A stretch of DNA of 64,000 bases from Stutzerimonas degradans (GCF_024448505.1 NZ_JAMOHV010000002.1:1-64000); one strand, 5' to 3'; shown: positions 19,151-28,918, counted from the first letter of the stretch. Notes: a model not told the origin generated them from the sequence alone. Numbers and translations: made by a program.

Positions 19151-20040
19151 GTGTCAGCCGAGCGCGGCAGCAGCCAGGCGCGAAACGCCTCCAGCGCCGG
19201 CAGTACCGCATTGCGCGGCGGATAGACCAGGCAATAGGTGCGCTGGCTCGGAATAGGCGCGCCGATGGCGAGCAAATGCCCCTGCTGCAGTTCGTCCTCG
19301 ACCAGCAGGCCCGGCACCAGCCCGACGCCGATGCCGGCGCGCACCGCCTGGATCAGGTGCGAGGTCAGTTCGAAATTCGGCCCGCCGTGCATCCGCTGCG
19401 GGTCCAGGCCGTTCTCGGCGAACCACTGCGCCCACAGCGGCGGGTGGCTGGCCACCTGCAGCAGCGTCTGCTCGGCGATGGCATCCGCTGTTGCCGGCAC
19501 GCCCGCGGCGAAGATCGTCGGACTGGCGACCACCACCATCGATTCCGCCAGCAACGGATGCACCACCAGGCCCGGCTGCTCGGGATTGCCGACGCAGATC
19601 GCCGCATCGATGTCTTCGGCGTCGAAATCCACCGGCTGGATACGCGAATGGATGTGCACCTGCACGCCGGGATTGGCGGCGTAGAAGGTATTCAGTCGCG
19701 GCAGCAGCCACTTCGAGCCGAAGGTCGGCAGCAGCGCCAGACGCAGCGTGCCGACCCCGGAACCATAGGCCACCGCCTGCAGCGTCGCGTTGCGGATCTG
19801 CGCCAGCGCGCCGGCCAGCTCGCGCCGATACAGCCGGCCGACATCGGTCAGCACGATATTGCGCCCCTCGCGGCGGAACAGGCTGACGCCCAGCAGCGCT
19901 TCGAGCGCCTGCACCTGGCGGCTCACCGCGCTCTGGGTCAGCGACAGTTCCTGTGCGGCGCGGGTATAGCTTTCATGCCGGGCCGCCGCCTCGAAGGCGA
20001 GCAACAGGGACATCGAGGGCGTCAGGCGGCGGTAATTCAT
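19141..20040 (-). CDS. LysR-family regulator (GcvA-like)
   Basis: The protein has 299 residues. The N-terminal helix-turn-helix includes [23 protein letters not shown] (about 25-47), followed by a substrate-binding domain with [23 protein letters not shown]. The start [22 protein letters not shown] is of GcvA-subgroup type. It is divergent from the YdiJ-type dehydrogenase with a 128-bp gap, so that gene is the expected target. The ligand is unknown, perhaps a 2-hydroxy acid. Confidence 0.9.
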   Translation of the reverse strand: MNYRRLTPSMSLLLAFEAAARHESYTRAAQELSLTQSAVSRQVQALEALLGVSLFRREGRNIVLTDVGRLYRRELAGALAQIRNATLQAVAYGSGVGTLRLALLPTFGSKWLLPRLNTFYAANPGVQVHIHSRIQPVDFDAEDIDAAICVGNPEQPGLVVHPLLAESMVVVASPTIFAAGVPATADAIAEQTLLQVASHPPLWAQWFAENGLDPQRMHGGPNFELTSHLIQAVRAGIGVGLVPGLLVEDELQQGHLLAIGAPIPSQRTYCLVYPPRNAVLPALEAFRAWLLPRSADTQA

Positions 20041-20103
20041 TCATGAAACTCATGGATCGACGACGGAAAATACCTTTGTAGCACGGCGCCCCGAGGGCGA
20101 GAA

Positions 20104-20117
20104 TTCGGCGATCCGAA
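20104..20117. promoter_or_regulatory. candidate LysR operator (TTCGG-N4-CCGAA)
   Basis: A 14-bp inverted repeat TTCGG-CGAT-CCGAA lies in the gap between the divergent lysR-type and ydiJ-type genes, 52 bp before the latter's ATG. The form suits a LysR-type box. Binding is inferred from position only. Confidence 0.4.
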
Positions 20118-20168
20118 AATAGGACGCCGACCTTGCGTCGCGCGCCAGATGAGCGAGAACCGTCGACC

Positions 20169-23100
20169 ATGATTGCCCGCCTCCCCACCAGCGCGCCCGC
20201 TGCGCCCTATATCGCCTTCCTCGACGCGCTGCGCGCGGCCGGTTTTCGCGGCGAGATCGCCCAGGACCATGCCAGCCGCACCGTGCTGGCGACCGACAAT
20301 TCCATCTACCAGCGCTTTCCGCAATCGGCGGTGTTTCCGCTGGATGCGCGGGACGTGGAGACGCTGGCCCGCGTGGTCGCCGAACCGGCGCATCGCAGCG
20401 TGCGCCTGTCGCCGCGCGGCGGTGGCACGGGCACCAACGGCCAGTCGCTGACCGACGGCGTGGTCGTCGACCTGTCGCGGCACATGAACCGGATTCTGGA
20501 GATCAACGTCGCCGAGCGCTGGGTGCGCGTGCAGAGCGGCGTGGTCAAGGATCAGCTGAATGCCGCGCTCAAGCCGCACGGGCTGTTTTTCGCCCCCGAG
20601 CTATCGACCTCTAACCGCGCCACCATCGGCGGCATGATCAACACCGACGCCAGCGGCCAGGGCAGCTGCACCTATGGCAAAACGCGCGACCACGTGCTCG
20701 AACTGGACAGCGTGCTGCTCGGCGGCGAACGCCTGCACACCGCCGCACTAGACGATACAGCGCTGGCCGGGCAACTGGCGCGGCAGGATCGCATCGGCGA
20801 GGTCTACCGCTGCGCCGAGGGCATCCAGCGCGAGAAAGCCGCGCTGATCGAAGCGCGCTTTCCCAAGCTGAACCGCTGCCTGACGGGTTACGACCTGGCG
20901 CACCTGCGCGAGGCGGACGGCCGCTTCAACCTCAACAGCGTGCTGTGCGGCGCCGAGGGCTCGCTGGGTTTCATCGTCGAGGCCAAGCTCAACGTGCTGC
21001 CGATCCCCAGGCATTCGGTACTGGTGAACATCCGCTATGCGGGCTTCATGGATGCGCTACGCGACGCGCGCAGCCTGCTCGCGCTCAGACCGCTGTCAAT
21101 CGAGACGGTGGATTCCAAGGTGCTCATGCTGGCCATGCAGGACATCGTCTGGCACGGCGTCGCCGACTATTTTCCGCAGGATGCGCAACAGCCGACGCTG
21201 GGTATCAACCTGGTGGAATTCTCCGGCGATGATCCGGCCGAGCTGGACACACGGGTCGCCGCCTTCGTCGAACACCTGCAGCGCGACACTCAGGTGCGGC
21301 GTCTGGGCCATACGTTGGCCGTGGGCCAGGCGGCGGTCGGACGCATCTATGCGATGCGCAAGCGCGCGGTCGGCCTGCTGGGTAATGTGGAAGGCGAAGT
21401 GCGCCCGCAGCCCTTCGTGGAGGACACCGCCGTACCGCCGGAGAACCTGGCCGAGTTCATCGCCGAATTCCGCGCCCTGCTCGACGGCCACGGCTTGGCC
21501 TACGGCATGTTCGGCCACGTCGATGCTGGCGTGCTGCACGTCCGTCCGGCGCTGGACATGAAAGACCCGGCACAGGCGGCGATGGTGCGGCCAATCTCCG
21601 ATGCGGTGGCCGAACTCACCCAGCGCCACGGCGGCCTGCTCTGGGGCGAGCACGGCAAGGGCGTGCGCTCGGAATACGCGCCGGCCTTCTTCGGCGAACT
21701 CTACCCCTCGCTGCAGGCGCTCAAGAGCGCGTTCGACCCATTCAACCAGCTCAACCCGGGCAAGATCGCCACGCCGCTGGAAAGCCCCGAGGCGCTGCTG
21801 AAGATCGACGAGGTGCCCTTGCGCGGTGAGCTGGACCGACAGATCGACGAGCGCGTCTGGCAAAGCTACGGCACCGCCATGCACTGCAACGGCAACGGCG
21901 CCTGCTACAACTTCGACCCGGACGACGCCATGTGCCCGTCCTGGAAGGCCACCCGCGAGCGCGTGCACTCGCCCAAGGGGCGCGCCTCGTTGCTGCGCGA
22001 GTGGCTGCGCCTGCAGCAACAGGCCGGCGTCGACGTGCTCGCCCCGGCAGCACGCGGCCCGCTGAACTTCCTGCGCGCGCTGCCCGAGCGCTGGCGCAAC
22101 TCGCGCAGTGCCGAGGCGGACTTCTCCCATCAGGTCTACGACGCCATGGCGGGCTGCCTGGCGTGCAAGTCGTGCGCCGGCCAGTGCCCGGTGAAGGTCA
22201 ACGTGCCGGAGTTTCGTTCGCGCTTCCTGGAGCTGTACCACCAGCGCTACCTGCGCCCGCTGCGCGACTACCTGATTGGCTCGCTGGAGTTCAGCCTGCC
22301 GCTGTTCGCCCGCGTCCCCCGCCTGTACAACGCCATCATGGCCGCGCCCTGGGTCGACAGGTTGCTGGCCGAGCGCATCGGCATGGTCGACAGCCCGTTG
22401 CTCAGCGATTTCGACTTCGATGAGGCCTGCCGGCGCTGGGACGTCGCAACGGCAACGCCAGCACTTTTGGCCACGCTCGAGCCGGCGCAGCGCCAGCGCA
22501 GCCTGATCCTGGTGCAGGACGCCTTCACCCGCTATTTCGAGACGCCGCTGCTGGCCGCTTTCATCGAACTGGCCAGCCGGTTGGGCTTCAAGGTGTTCCT
22601 TGCGCCCTACTCGGCCAACGGCAAGCCACTGCACGTGCAGGGTTTTCTCGGCGCCTTCGCCCGCGCCGCCCGACGCAACGCCCGGCGCTTGCAGGAGCTG
22701 GCAGCCTTCGACATTCCGCTGGTCGGTCTGGACCCGGCGATGACCCTGGTCTATCGCCAGGAGTACGCCAAGATCCCCGGCCTGCAGTGCCCGGAGGTCC
22801 TACTGACCCAGGAGTGGCTGGCGCGCGCGCTGCCCGAGCGCACGGCCACGGCGGACGCGACGCCGCCGGCGAGCTACCGGCTAATGGCGCACTGCACCGA
22901 GAAGACCAACGCGGCACCGAGCACGGCGTTGTGGAACCAGGTGTTCGAACGCGCCGGCCTGACCCTGGCGACCCAGGCCACCGGCTGCTGCGGCATGTCC
23001 GGCACCTATGGCCACGAGGCGCGCAACCTGGCGACTTCGAAGGCGATCTTCGCGCAATCCTGGGCGCCGGCGCTGGCCGTGGACAGCCAGGCCGAGCCGC

Positions 23101-23213
23101 TGGCGACCGGCTACTCCTGCCGCAGCCAGACCTCGCGCCTGCACACCCACAAGTTGCGCCATCCGATCCAGGCGCTGCTCGACCATTACCGGGCCGGCGC
23201 ATCGGCCGGCTGA
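20169..23213 (+). CDS. ydiJ: FAD/4Fe-4S D-2-hydroxyacid dehydrogenase, YdiJ type
   Basis: The protein has 1014 residues, matching the large YdiJ family (about 1018). The N-terminal FAD-binding half carries PRGGGTGTNGQS at 82-93. A FAD-linked oxidase C-terminal domain follows (DAGVLHVRP). Cys-rich segments near 572-585 and 662-673 (CLACKSCAGQCP) are of iron-sulfur type. A C-terminal heterodisulfide-reductase-like domain has CCG near 938. YdiJ members oxidise D-2-hydroxyglutarate or related acids and pass electrons to the respiratory chain. I chose ATG 20169 over the TTG at 20133; its ribosome site is weak. A glycolate/D-lactate oxidase fusion is the alternative. Confidence 0.85.
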   Translation: MIARLPTSAPAAPYIAFLDALRAAGFRGEIAQDHASRTVLATDNSIYQRFPQSAVFPLDARDVETLARVVAEPAHRSVRLSPRGGGTGTNGQSLTDGVVVDLSRHMNRILEINVAERWVRVQSGVVKDQLNAALKPHGLFFAPELSTSNRATIGGMINTDASGQGSCTYGKTRDHVLELDSVLLGGERLHTAALDDTALAGQLARQDRIGEVYRCAEGIQREKAALIEARFPKLNRCLTGYDLAHLREADGRFNLNSVLCGAEGSLGFIVEAKLNVLPIPRHSVLVNIRYAGFMDALRDARSLLALRPLSIETVDSKVLMLAMQDIVWHGVADYFPQDAQQPTLGINLVEFSGDDPAELDTRVAAFVEHLQRDTQVRRLGHTLAVGQAAVGRIYAMRKRAVGLLGNVEGEVRPQPFVEDTAVPPENLAEFIAEFRALLDGHGLAYGMFGHVDAGVLHVRPALDMKDPAQAAMVRPISDAVAELTQRHGGLLWGEHGKGVRSEYAPAFFGELYPSLQALKSAFDPFNQLNPGKIATPLESPEALLKIDEVPLRGELDRQIDERVWQSYGTAMHCNGNGACYNFDPDDAMCPSWKATRERVHSPKGRASLLREWLRLQQQAGVDVLAPAARGPLNFLRALPERWRNSRSAEADFSHQVYDAMAGCLACKSCAGQCPVKVNVPEFRSRFLELYHQRYLRPLRDYLIGSLEFSLPLFARVPRLYNAIMAAPWVDRLLAERIGMVDSPLLSDFDFDEACRRWDVATATPALLATLEPAQRQRSLILVQDAFTRYFETPLLAAFIELASRLGFKVFLAPYSANGKPLHVQGFLGAFARAARRNARRLQELAAFDIPLVGLDPAMTLVYRQEYAKIPGLQCPEVLLTQEWLARALPERTATADATPPASYRLMAHCTEKTNAAPSTALWNQVFERAGLTLATQATGCCGMSGTYGHEARNLATSKAIFAQSWAPALAVDSQAEPLATGYSCRSQTSRLHTHKLRHPIQALLDHYRAGASAG

Positions 23214-23286
23214 CCTGCCCTCCCGCCGCTGACGGTCCGAAGCGTTACCTGCCGTCTGCGGCTGCACCGCGCCCCTTCAGGGCTCC

Positions 23287-23300
23287 TGCGGCATGCCGCA
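23287..23300. repeat. 14-bp perfect palindrome upstream of dusA
   Basis: TGCGGCATGCCGCA is a perfect palindrome, immediately followed by TAATTA, which could serve as a dusA -10. It lies 74 bp after the dehydrogenase stop and 124 bp before dusA. The role is unknown; it may be a regulator site or chance in GC-rich DNA. Confidence 0.3.
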
Positions 23301-23423
23301 TAATTAGCCGAAACCTGATGGCAAGACGCCCGACCGATCTTCTCGATCCTGCCGAAAGGCGCCAATCAGGACTGCCACTCAACAACGCCCTGTCGGAGCA
23401 AACTCCCAGGATTGCGTTAAAGG

Positions 23424-24437
23424 ATGCATGAAGTGATTTCCCCCTCAACACCCGAAGCTGCGGGACTTTCCGTGTCTCGCCGCTTCTCCGTCGCGCCGAT
23501 GATGGACTGGACGGATCGTCACTGCCGTTACTTCCTGCGCCAGTTGTCGCGTCACGCCCTGCTCTATACCGAGATGGTCACCACCGGCGCGCTGATTCAC
23601 GGTGACGCCGCGCGCTACCTGCGATACGACGCGTGCGAGCACCCGCTGGCGCTGCAGCTGGGCGGCAGCGTTCCGGCGGAACTCGCGGCATGCGCGAAGA
23701 TGGCCGAGGCCGCCGGCTACGACGAGGTCAATCTGAACGTCGGCTGTCCCAGCGATCGCGTGCAGAACAACATGATCGGCGCCTGCCTGATGGGTCATCC
23801 GTCGCTAGTGGCAGATTGCGTGAAGGCCATGCGCGACAGCGTCGGCCTTGAGGTGACGGTCAAGCACCGGATCGGTATCAACGGCCGCGACAGCTATGCC
23901 GAACTGTGCGATTTCGTCGGTCAGGTGCGCGACGCTGGCTGCCGCAGTTTCACCGTACACGCGCGCATCGCCATCCTCGAAGGGCTTTCGCCGAAGGAGA
24001 ATCGTGAGGTGCCGCCGCTGCGCTATGACGTGGCCGCACAGCTGAAACGGGACTTTCCCGATCTGGAAATCATCCTCAACGGCGGAATCAAGACGCTCGA
24101 CGAGTGCGAAGCGCATCTGCACACCTTCGATGGCGTCATGCTTGGGCGCGAGGCGTACCACAACCCCTATCTGCTGGCTCAGGTGGACCAGCGGCTGTTC
24201 GGCAGCAGCGCGCCGGTCATCAGCCGCGCGCAGGCGTTGCGTGCCATGCGCCCGTACATCGAACAGCACCTGGCGAGCGGCGGCACGATGCATCATGTGA
24301 CCCGCCACGTACTCGGGCTGGGCTCGGGCTTTCCCGGTGCGCGGCGCTTTCGCCAGATGCTCTCTGCGGATATCCACAAGGCCACCGACCCGCTCGCGCT
24401 GTTCGACCAGGCTGCCGCCCTGCTTGACGGACATTGA
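23424..24437 (+). CDS. dusA: tRNA-dihydrouridine synthase A
   Basis: The protein has 337 residues and is an FMN-dependent reductase that makes dihydrouridine in the tRNA D-loop. The TIM-barrel start (FSVAPMMDWTDRHCRYFLRQ) is clear. The NVGCPSDRVQNN motif is followed by the catalytic Cys in IGACLMG, and the FMN-phosphate region is ILNGGIKT. The start is uncertain: ATG 23424 has AAAGG directly against it, and the in-frame GTG at 23433 has better spacing. The N-terminal 20 residues are variable in the family. Confidence 0.95.
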   Translation: MHEVISPSTPEAAGLSVSRRFSVAPMMDWTDRHCRYFLRQLSRHALLYTEMVTTGALIHGDAARYLRYDACEHPLALQLGGSVPAELAACAKMAEAAGYDEVNLNVGCPSDRVQNNMIGACLMGHPSLVADCVKAMRDSVGLEVTVKHRIGINGRDSYAELCDFVGQVRDAGCRSFTVHARIAILEGLSPKENREVPPLRYDVAAQLKRDFPDLEIILNGGIKTLDECEAHLHTFDGVMLGREAYHNPYLLAQVDQRLFGSSAPVISRAQALRAMRPYIEQHLASGGTMHHVTRHVLGLGSGFPGARRFRQMLSADIHKATDPLALFDQAAALLDGH

Positions 24438-24567
24438 TCGCCGCCCGAGGGAACGCTGCCTTACCAGCCCCATCAAAGCACGCGTACCCGTGACTATCGG
24501 CCCGTTGTAGCGGGCTGGTGCGCTCGGGTAAGGTCATGCTCATTCACTGGACGGAGCCTCCCCTTTC

Positions 24568-25494
24568 ATGACTTCCAAGCTGGAACAACTCAAGCAGTTC
24601 ACCACTGTCGTCGCCGATACGGGCGACATCGACGCTATCGCCCGTCTGCAACCGGTGGACGCCACCACCAATCCGTCGCTGCTGCTCAAGGCCGCCGCGC
24701 TGCCGCGCTACGCCGAACATCTCAAGTCCGCAATGAGCCGCTGCCAGGGCGATGTCGGCCTGGCCTGCGATCTGTTCGCCGTCGCGGTGGGCGAGGAGAT
24801 TCTCAAGCTGATTCCGGGGCGTATCTCCACTGAAGTGGATGCGCGCCTGTCCTTCGACAGCCAGGCGATGATCCAGCGCGCCGAGCGCCTGATCGGTCTC
24901 TACGAGCAGGCGGGAATCGGCCGCGAGCGCGTGCTGATCAAGATCGCCGCGACCTGGGAAGGCATCCGCGCAGCCGAGCAGCTGGAGAAGGCCGGTATCC
25001 AGACCAATCTCACCCTGCTGTTCTCCTTCACCCAGGCAGTGGCCTGCGCCGAGGCCGGCGTATTCCTGATCTCGCCGTTCGTCGGTCGCATTTACGATTG
25101 GTACAAGAAACACGAAGGCCGCGACTACCAGGGGGCCGAGGACCCCGGCGTGCAATCGGTCAGCCGCATCTACGACTACTACAAGGCACACGGCTACGAG
25201 ACGGTGGTGATGGGCGCGAGCTTCCGCAACGTCGGCCAGATCGAGGCGCTGGCCGGCTGCGATCGGCTGACCATCAGCCCCGAGCTGCTCGGCCAGCTCA
25301 GCGAGGCCGGCGGCACGCTGGAACGGCGCCTAGCGCCGGGACGTGGCAGCGAATCGCGCATCAGCCTGGATGAAGCCAGCTTCCGCTGGGGCTTGAACGA
25401 GGATGCGATGGCGACCGAGAAGCTGGCCGAAGGTATCCGCCAGTTCGCCCGCGATCAGGAAAAACTCGAAGCCCTGCTCAAGGCGCTCGCCTGA
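24568..25494 (+). CDS. tal: transaldolase
   Basis: The protein has 308 residues and is a class I (TalB-type) transaldolase of the non-oxidative pentose phosphate pathway. The DATTNPSLL motif is at 31-39. The Schiff-base lysine is Lys125 (in [11 protein letters not shown]), and Asp17 also fits the TalB pattern. It is followed end to end (0-bp gap) by the convergent rssC gene. Confidence 0.96.
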   Translation: MTSKLEQLKQFTTVVADTGDIDAIARLQPVDATTNPSLLLKAAALPRYAEHLKSAMSRCQGDVGLACDLFAVAVGEEILKLIPGRISTEVDARLSFDSQAMIQRAERLIGLYEQAGIGRERVLIKIAATWEGIRAAEQLEKAGIQTNLTLLFSFTQAVACAEAGVFLISPFVGRIYDWYKKHEGRDYQGAEDPGVQSVSRIYDYYKAHGYETVVMGASFRNVGQIEALAGCDRLTISPELLGQLSEAGGTLERRLAPGRGSESRISLDEASFRWGLNEDAMATEKLAEGIRQFARDQEKLEALLKALA

Positions 25495-25977
25495 TCAGGA
25501 ACGCTCCAGCGCGGTGACGAGGTCACGGAAGGCCTCGCGGTTGGATTCGTTGAGGCTCATCAGGATGCGGTGAGCCTCCAGCACCTTGGCCTTCACCACC
25601 TCTTCCGACTGGTCCTGCGATGGCAGATCAGCCAGGCATTCCGGGCACGGCAACGGCCGGTCGACGATGTTGAACACCTGATCGAAGCCCATCGACTGCA
25701 GCAGACGGGTGATGTCCGGGTGGGTAGTCACCAGGGTCGGCAGCATGCCGACCTTCTGCCGCGACAGGATCGACAGCTTGGCCAGCAAGCCCAGCGTGGT
25801 GCTGTCGATGCTGCGGCTTTCCGTCAGGTCGATGACGATGGTGGAGAAATTGAGCGCCGAGAAAATCCGGTCGATGGTGGCGTCCAGCGCCGAACACAGC
25901 GTCAGGCGGATTTCACCGATGAACTTGAGGACGAAGGTGCCGTCCATCTCGGCGAACTGGATCTTACCCGTACTCAT
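25495..25977 (-). CDS. rssC: STAS-domain anti-sigma factor antagonist
   Basis: The protein has 160 residues. An N-terminal STAS domain (about 5-105) has DLTESRSIDSTTLGLLAKL; a serine in this segment is the usual phosphorylation site of anti-anti-sigma proteins. A Cys-x-x-Cys (PCPEC) and an acidic tail follow. It starts inside the end of the PP2C response-regulator gene (ATGA overlap), so the pair is translationally coupled. Order and size match the RssB-RssC pair next to tal in other pseudomonads, where RssC is an RpoS-pathway anti-sigma antagonist. HsbA is a close paralogue and is the alternative name. Confidence 0.82.
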   Translation of the reverse strand: MSTGKIQFAEMDGTFVLKFIGEIRLTLCSALDATIDRIFSALNFSTIVIDLTESRSIDSTTLGLLAKLSILSRQKVGMLPTLVTTHPDITRLLQSMGFDQVFNIVDRPLPCPECLADLPSQDQSEEVVKAKVLEAHRILMSLNESNREAFRDLVTALERS

Positions 25978-27158
25978 GCAAGGTTCCTGCTCAACACCAG
26001 CAAGGCGATATCGTCAGGCATGTCCGCCAGCTCGGCCAGGCCGAAGACTCGGCGTAGGCCATCCAGCGTGCCACCAGCGCCGCTGATCAATTCCGGCAAC
26101 GCCGACTCTTTTTCTTTGAGTGTATCGCCCGGCAAAAGGTCCAGAATGCCGTCCGAGAGCAGCGTGAGGCTGAAGGCTTCCGGGAGTTTCAGCTCGAAAT
26201 CCTGGTAGGTCGCCTCGACGAACAGCCCTACCGGCAGACCGCGCCCCTCCAGGTAATGGGCTGCGCCGCCGGTGTACAGCACCGGCATCGGCAGATGTCC
26301 GCCGATGCTGTAGTGCAGCACGTCACGCTCGATGTCGATCACCCCGCCGAGCATGGTCACGTGTTTGCCCAGCTTGCAGTTGATCAGCCCACGGTTGATG
26401 TGATCGAGCACTTCGGATGGCTTGAATTCGCGCAGCGTGCCGCTGCGCCGCGACTCGTACAGCAGCCGCGTGGTCATGAACTTCAGCAGCACGGTGACGA
26501 ACGCCGACGACGCACCGTGCCCCGATACGTCGGCGAGGTAGAAGCCGATCCGCCGGTCATCCACGCGGAAGTAGTCGACGAAATCGCCGGACAGGTACAG
26601 CGACGGAATGATCTGGTGGGCGAAGTCGAAACCATCGGCGCTCCAGGGCGTCACCGGCAGCATGTTCATCTGTACCTGACGACCGGCGTCCTGATCTTCC
26701 TGCAGCAGGTGCAGGCTGGCCTGCAGATCGCGGTTGGCGGATTCCAGCTGCTCGCGATAGCGGCGGTTTTCCAAACGCAGGCGGGAACGATCCAGTGCCC
26801 GACGCACCGAATGCTCGAGCATGGCCAGGTCTTCCAGCGGCTTGATCAGATAGTCGGCGGCGCCCAGGCGCAATGCCTCGACCGCATCGCTCATGACACC
26901 GGCACCGGATACTACGATGACCGGCAGATCGGCCTGGCGCTCGCTGATCTGGCGAATCAGCTCGAGGCCGTCCATCTGCGGCATGCGCAGGTCGCAGATC
27001 ACCAGATCGGGCTGCTCGGCCTCGAACAGCGCCATGCCTTCCTGACCGCTGCTGGCCTGCAGCACGCGGAAACCACTGTCATCCAGATAGGCTGCAAGGC
27101 TGGCCCGCACCACATCGTCGTCATCTATGATCAGTAGCGTCGCGCTTGGTTTATGCAT
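25974..27158 (-). CDS. rssB: response regulator with PP2C/SpoIIE phosphatase output
   Basis: The protein has 394 residues. An N-terminal receiver has Asp11-Asp14, phospho-acceptor Asp56 (LVICDLRMP) and Lys106. A short coiled coil (about 125-175) leads to a PP2C-type serine phosphatase with YLADVSGHGASSAFVT and DMPDDIALLVL. The long upstream open frame is ignored; ATG 27158 gives the canonical start. Output dephosphorylates the partner STAS protein, rather than delivering RpoS to ClpXP as in enterobacteria. It lacks the extra kinase domain I associate with the paralogue HsbR. Confidence 0.85.
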   Translation of the reverse strand: MHKPSATLLIIDDDDVVRASLAAYLDDSGFRVLQASSGQEGMALFEAEQPDLVICDLRMPQMDGLELIRQISERQADLPVIVVSGAGVMSDAVEALRLGAADYLIKPLEDLAMLEHSVRRALDRSRLRLENRRYREQLESANRDLQASLHLLQEDQDAGRQVQMNMLPVTPWSADGFDFAHQIIPSLYLSGDFVDYFRVDDRRIGFYLADVSGHGASSAFVTVLLKFMTTRLLYESRRSGTLREFKPSEVLDHINRGLINCKLGKHVTMLGGVIDIERDVLHYSIGGHLPMPVLYTGGAAHYLEGRGLPVGLFVEATYQDFELKLPEAFSLTLLSDGILDLLPGDTLKEKESALPELISGAGGTLDGLRRVFGLAELADMPDDIALLVLSRNLA

Positions 27159-27365
27159 GTTCCTACCAGGCGATTTACGCCAGGATGATGAGCCAGAGCG
27201 TGGAGCCCGCGCGGTGCGCGGCACGAGGGATGTTTTCAAGGCGCAGACGGTACTCCCATACGAACAGCGTTTCAAGCCAGGCACCCTGGCCCGGCCGCAG
27301 GCGTCGGCGCTACGATGATTGCTGGCTATAAGAACTTCGATGAATAGATGAAAAAGGACAAGCAC

Positions 27366-27665
27366 ATGAGCCAGAAAGACCGGGACTACAGCGAGAAGCG
27401 CGACTTCATCCGCATGCCTGTCGAATGCACCGTGCAGTTGCTGGACGGCGAACGGCAGATTCAGGGCAAGTGCCTCGACCTGTCGAGCACCGGCATGCAG
27501 GTCGTGGCGGCGACCAGCCTGAATGCCGGCGACCGGCTGCGCGTGCTGATCGCCTCGCAACATCCGACGCTCAAGGGGTTGGACGCCGAAACCGAAGTGA
27601 TACGGGTCGCCACGCTGGAAGACGGCCAGCAAAGCCTGGGGCTGGCGATACTGGCGATGACCTGA
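27366..27665 (+). CDS. PilZ-domain c-di-GMP-binding protein
   Basis: The protein has 99 residues. Both c-di-GMP signatures are present: the RxxxR region in KRDFIRMPV (about 11-19) and DLSSTGMQV (about 39-47). The ATG at 27366 has AAGGA seven bases upstream; an ATG 18 bases earlier is less well placed. It is a single-domain PilZ, divergent from rssB. It probably acts as an adaptor that changes partner on binding c-di-GMP; the partner is unknown. Confidence 0.88.
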   Translation: MSQKDRDYSEKRDFIRMPVECTVQLLDGERQIQGKCLDLSSTGMQVVAATSLNAGDRLRVLIASQHPTLKGLDAETEVIRVATLEDGQQSLGLAILAMT

Positions 27666-27720
27666 CGGAGAGGTTCGCGTCAGGCCTTGATGCCGGATTC
27701 AGGCGATCCGGCGGCGAGGC

Positions 27721-28419
27721 TCAGAAGTCGTCTTCGACCTGGCCGTCGAGCGTACGGAATTCGCGGTTCTGCAGGTAGGCATTGCGGATGAACACGTACT
27801 TGTCGCCGGTGATCATCTTCTCTGCCGACAGCAGGCCAGCACGGGTGTCGACGACATCCACGCCGCGCGTGACGTTGCGTGACGGCACGTGATCCATGTA
27901 CGGATACGGCTTGAGGAAAGCGTCCGGCACCAGTCCAGCGGTGTCGCGCACGGTGCTCGGCCCCAGCAGCGGCAGCACCACGTATGGTCCATTCCCCAAC
28001 CCCCAGACACCCAGCGTCTGGCCGAAGTCTTCATCATTCTTCGCCAGCCCCATGCGCGTCGCCACGTCGAAGAAGCCCAGCACGCCGAAGGTGGTATTGA
28101 ACAGGATGCGGCTGGTGTCGACGCCGGCATCGTGCACCTTGCCCTGCAGCAGATCGTTGGTCAGCACCACCACATCGTCGAGGTTTCTGAAGACATTGCT
28201 GATGCCGTCTTCGAGAAAGGTCGGCGTCACCTTCTGGTAGCCCTGAGCGAGCGGTTTGAGGGTGTAGGTGTCGAGCGTGTCATTGAAGCGGAACACCACC
28301 CGGTTGACGCCCTCCCACGGGTCTTCCTCGGCAGCCTGCAGCACCGGTACCGCCAGCGCTGCAGCGGCAACCAGAGCGACGTTGAAAAGCCCGAGGCACC
28401 GCGTGCCGAACTTGCGCAT
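27721..28419 (-). CDS. mlaA: MlaA/VacJ outer-membrane lipid asymmetry protein
   Basis: The protein has 232 residues. The mature start EEDPWEGVNRVVFRFNDTLDTY and the segment LGPSTVRDTAGLVPD are characteristic of MlaA, which extracts mislocalised phospholipids from the outer leaflet. A hydrophobic signal ends VLQA-AEE. No lipobox cysteine is visible, unlike enterobacterial MlaA. ATG 28419 has AGGAGAG upstream. It is convergent with the PilZ gene. The other Mla genes (mlaBCDEF) are not in the window. Confidence 0.93.
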   Translation of the reverse strand: MRKFGTRCLGLFNVALVAAAALAVPVLQAAEEDPWEGVNRVVFRFNDTLDTYTLKPLAQGYQKVTPTFLEDGISNVFRNLDDVVVLTNDLLQGKVHDAGVDTSRILFNTTFGVLGFFDVATRMGLAKNDEDFGQTLGVWGLGNGPYVVLPLLGPSTVRDTAGLVPDAFLKPYPYMDHVPSRNVTRGVDVVDTRAGLLSAEKMITGDKYVFIRNAYLQNREFRTLDGQVEDDF

Positions 28420-28636
28420 TGCAACTCTCCTGTTAGTCGGTGGCCGTGCCACCCTGCCGATCCAAGCGGCGAAGTATAGAACCATTCGCCGGCATTTCGG
28501 CAGCCTGCGGACGTGCGGAGGCTGCGCCGCCGCGGAGCATGGTGCAGACACAGACAAGCCAACGCGGCTGGTTTAACCTTCGTTCATCAGCACGGCTTGC
28601 CGCCGTGACGTTTCGCAACCATGAGAGGGAAGCAAC

Positions 28637-28903
28637 ATGCCGGCACATGATCTGCAGTCGCAGCTCGAAGAACTGCGTAGTCAACTGGCGCAGGACACCC
28701 CGCTGACCGAGGAGGAGCGCGCCTCGCTCCAGGCCATCGCCCTGGATATCGAAGCCCGCCTGGCCGATGACGGCGAGGCCGAGTACACCGACTCGCTGGT
28801 GGACGGCGTCAACCTCGCCGTGGAGCGTTTCGAAGTCAGCCACCCGAGCATGGCCATCACTCTGCGCAATATCATGCAGAGTCTGGCCAACATGGGCATC
28901 TGA
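28637..28903 (+). CDS. DUF4404 family protein
   Basis: The protein has 88 residues, is acidic and predicted mostly helical. It has Leu- and Glu-rich N-terminal repeats (LQSQLEELRSQLAQDTPLTE) and a conserved C-terminal helix ending FEVSHPSMAITLRNIMQSL. I recognise it as the DUF4404 family, whose function is unknown. A GAGAGGGA ribosome site precedes it. It is divergent from mlaA and convergent with queF. Confidence 0.8.
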   Translation: MPAHDLQSQLEELRSQLAQDTPLTEEERASLQAIALDIEARLADDGEAEYTDSLVDGVNLAVERFEVSHPSMAITLRNIMQSLANMGI

Positions 28904-28918
28904 ACGGGACGACCGGGC

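Noticed and set aside
21096..22634. 512-codon frame opposite the YdiJ-type gene
   Set aside because: Same antisense artefact; the plus-strand frame has all catalytic motifs.
27159..27632. N-terminal extension of rssB to 27632
   Set aside because: It overlaps the PilZ gene and is low complexity; the receiver domain begins at 27158.
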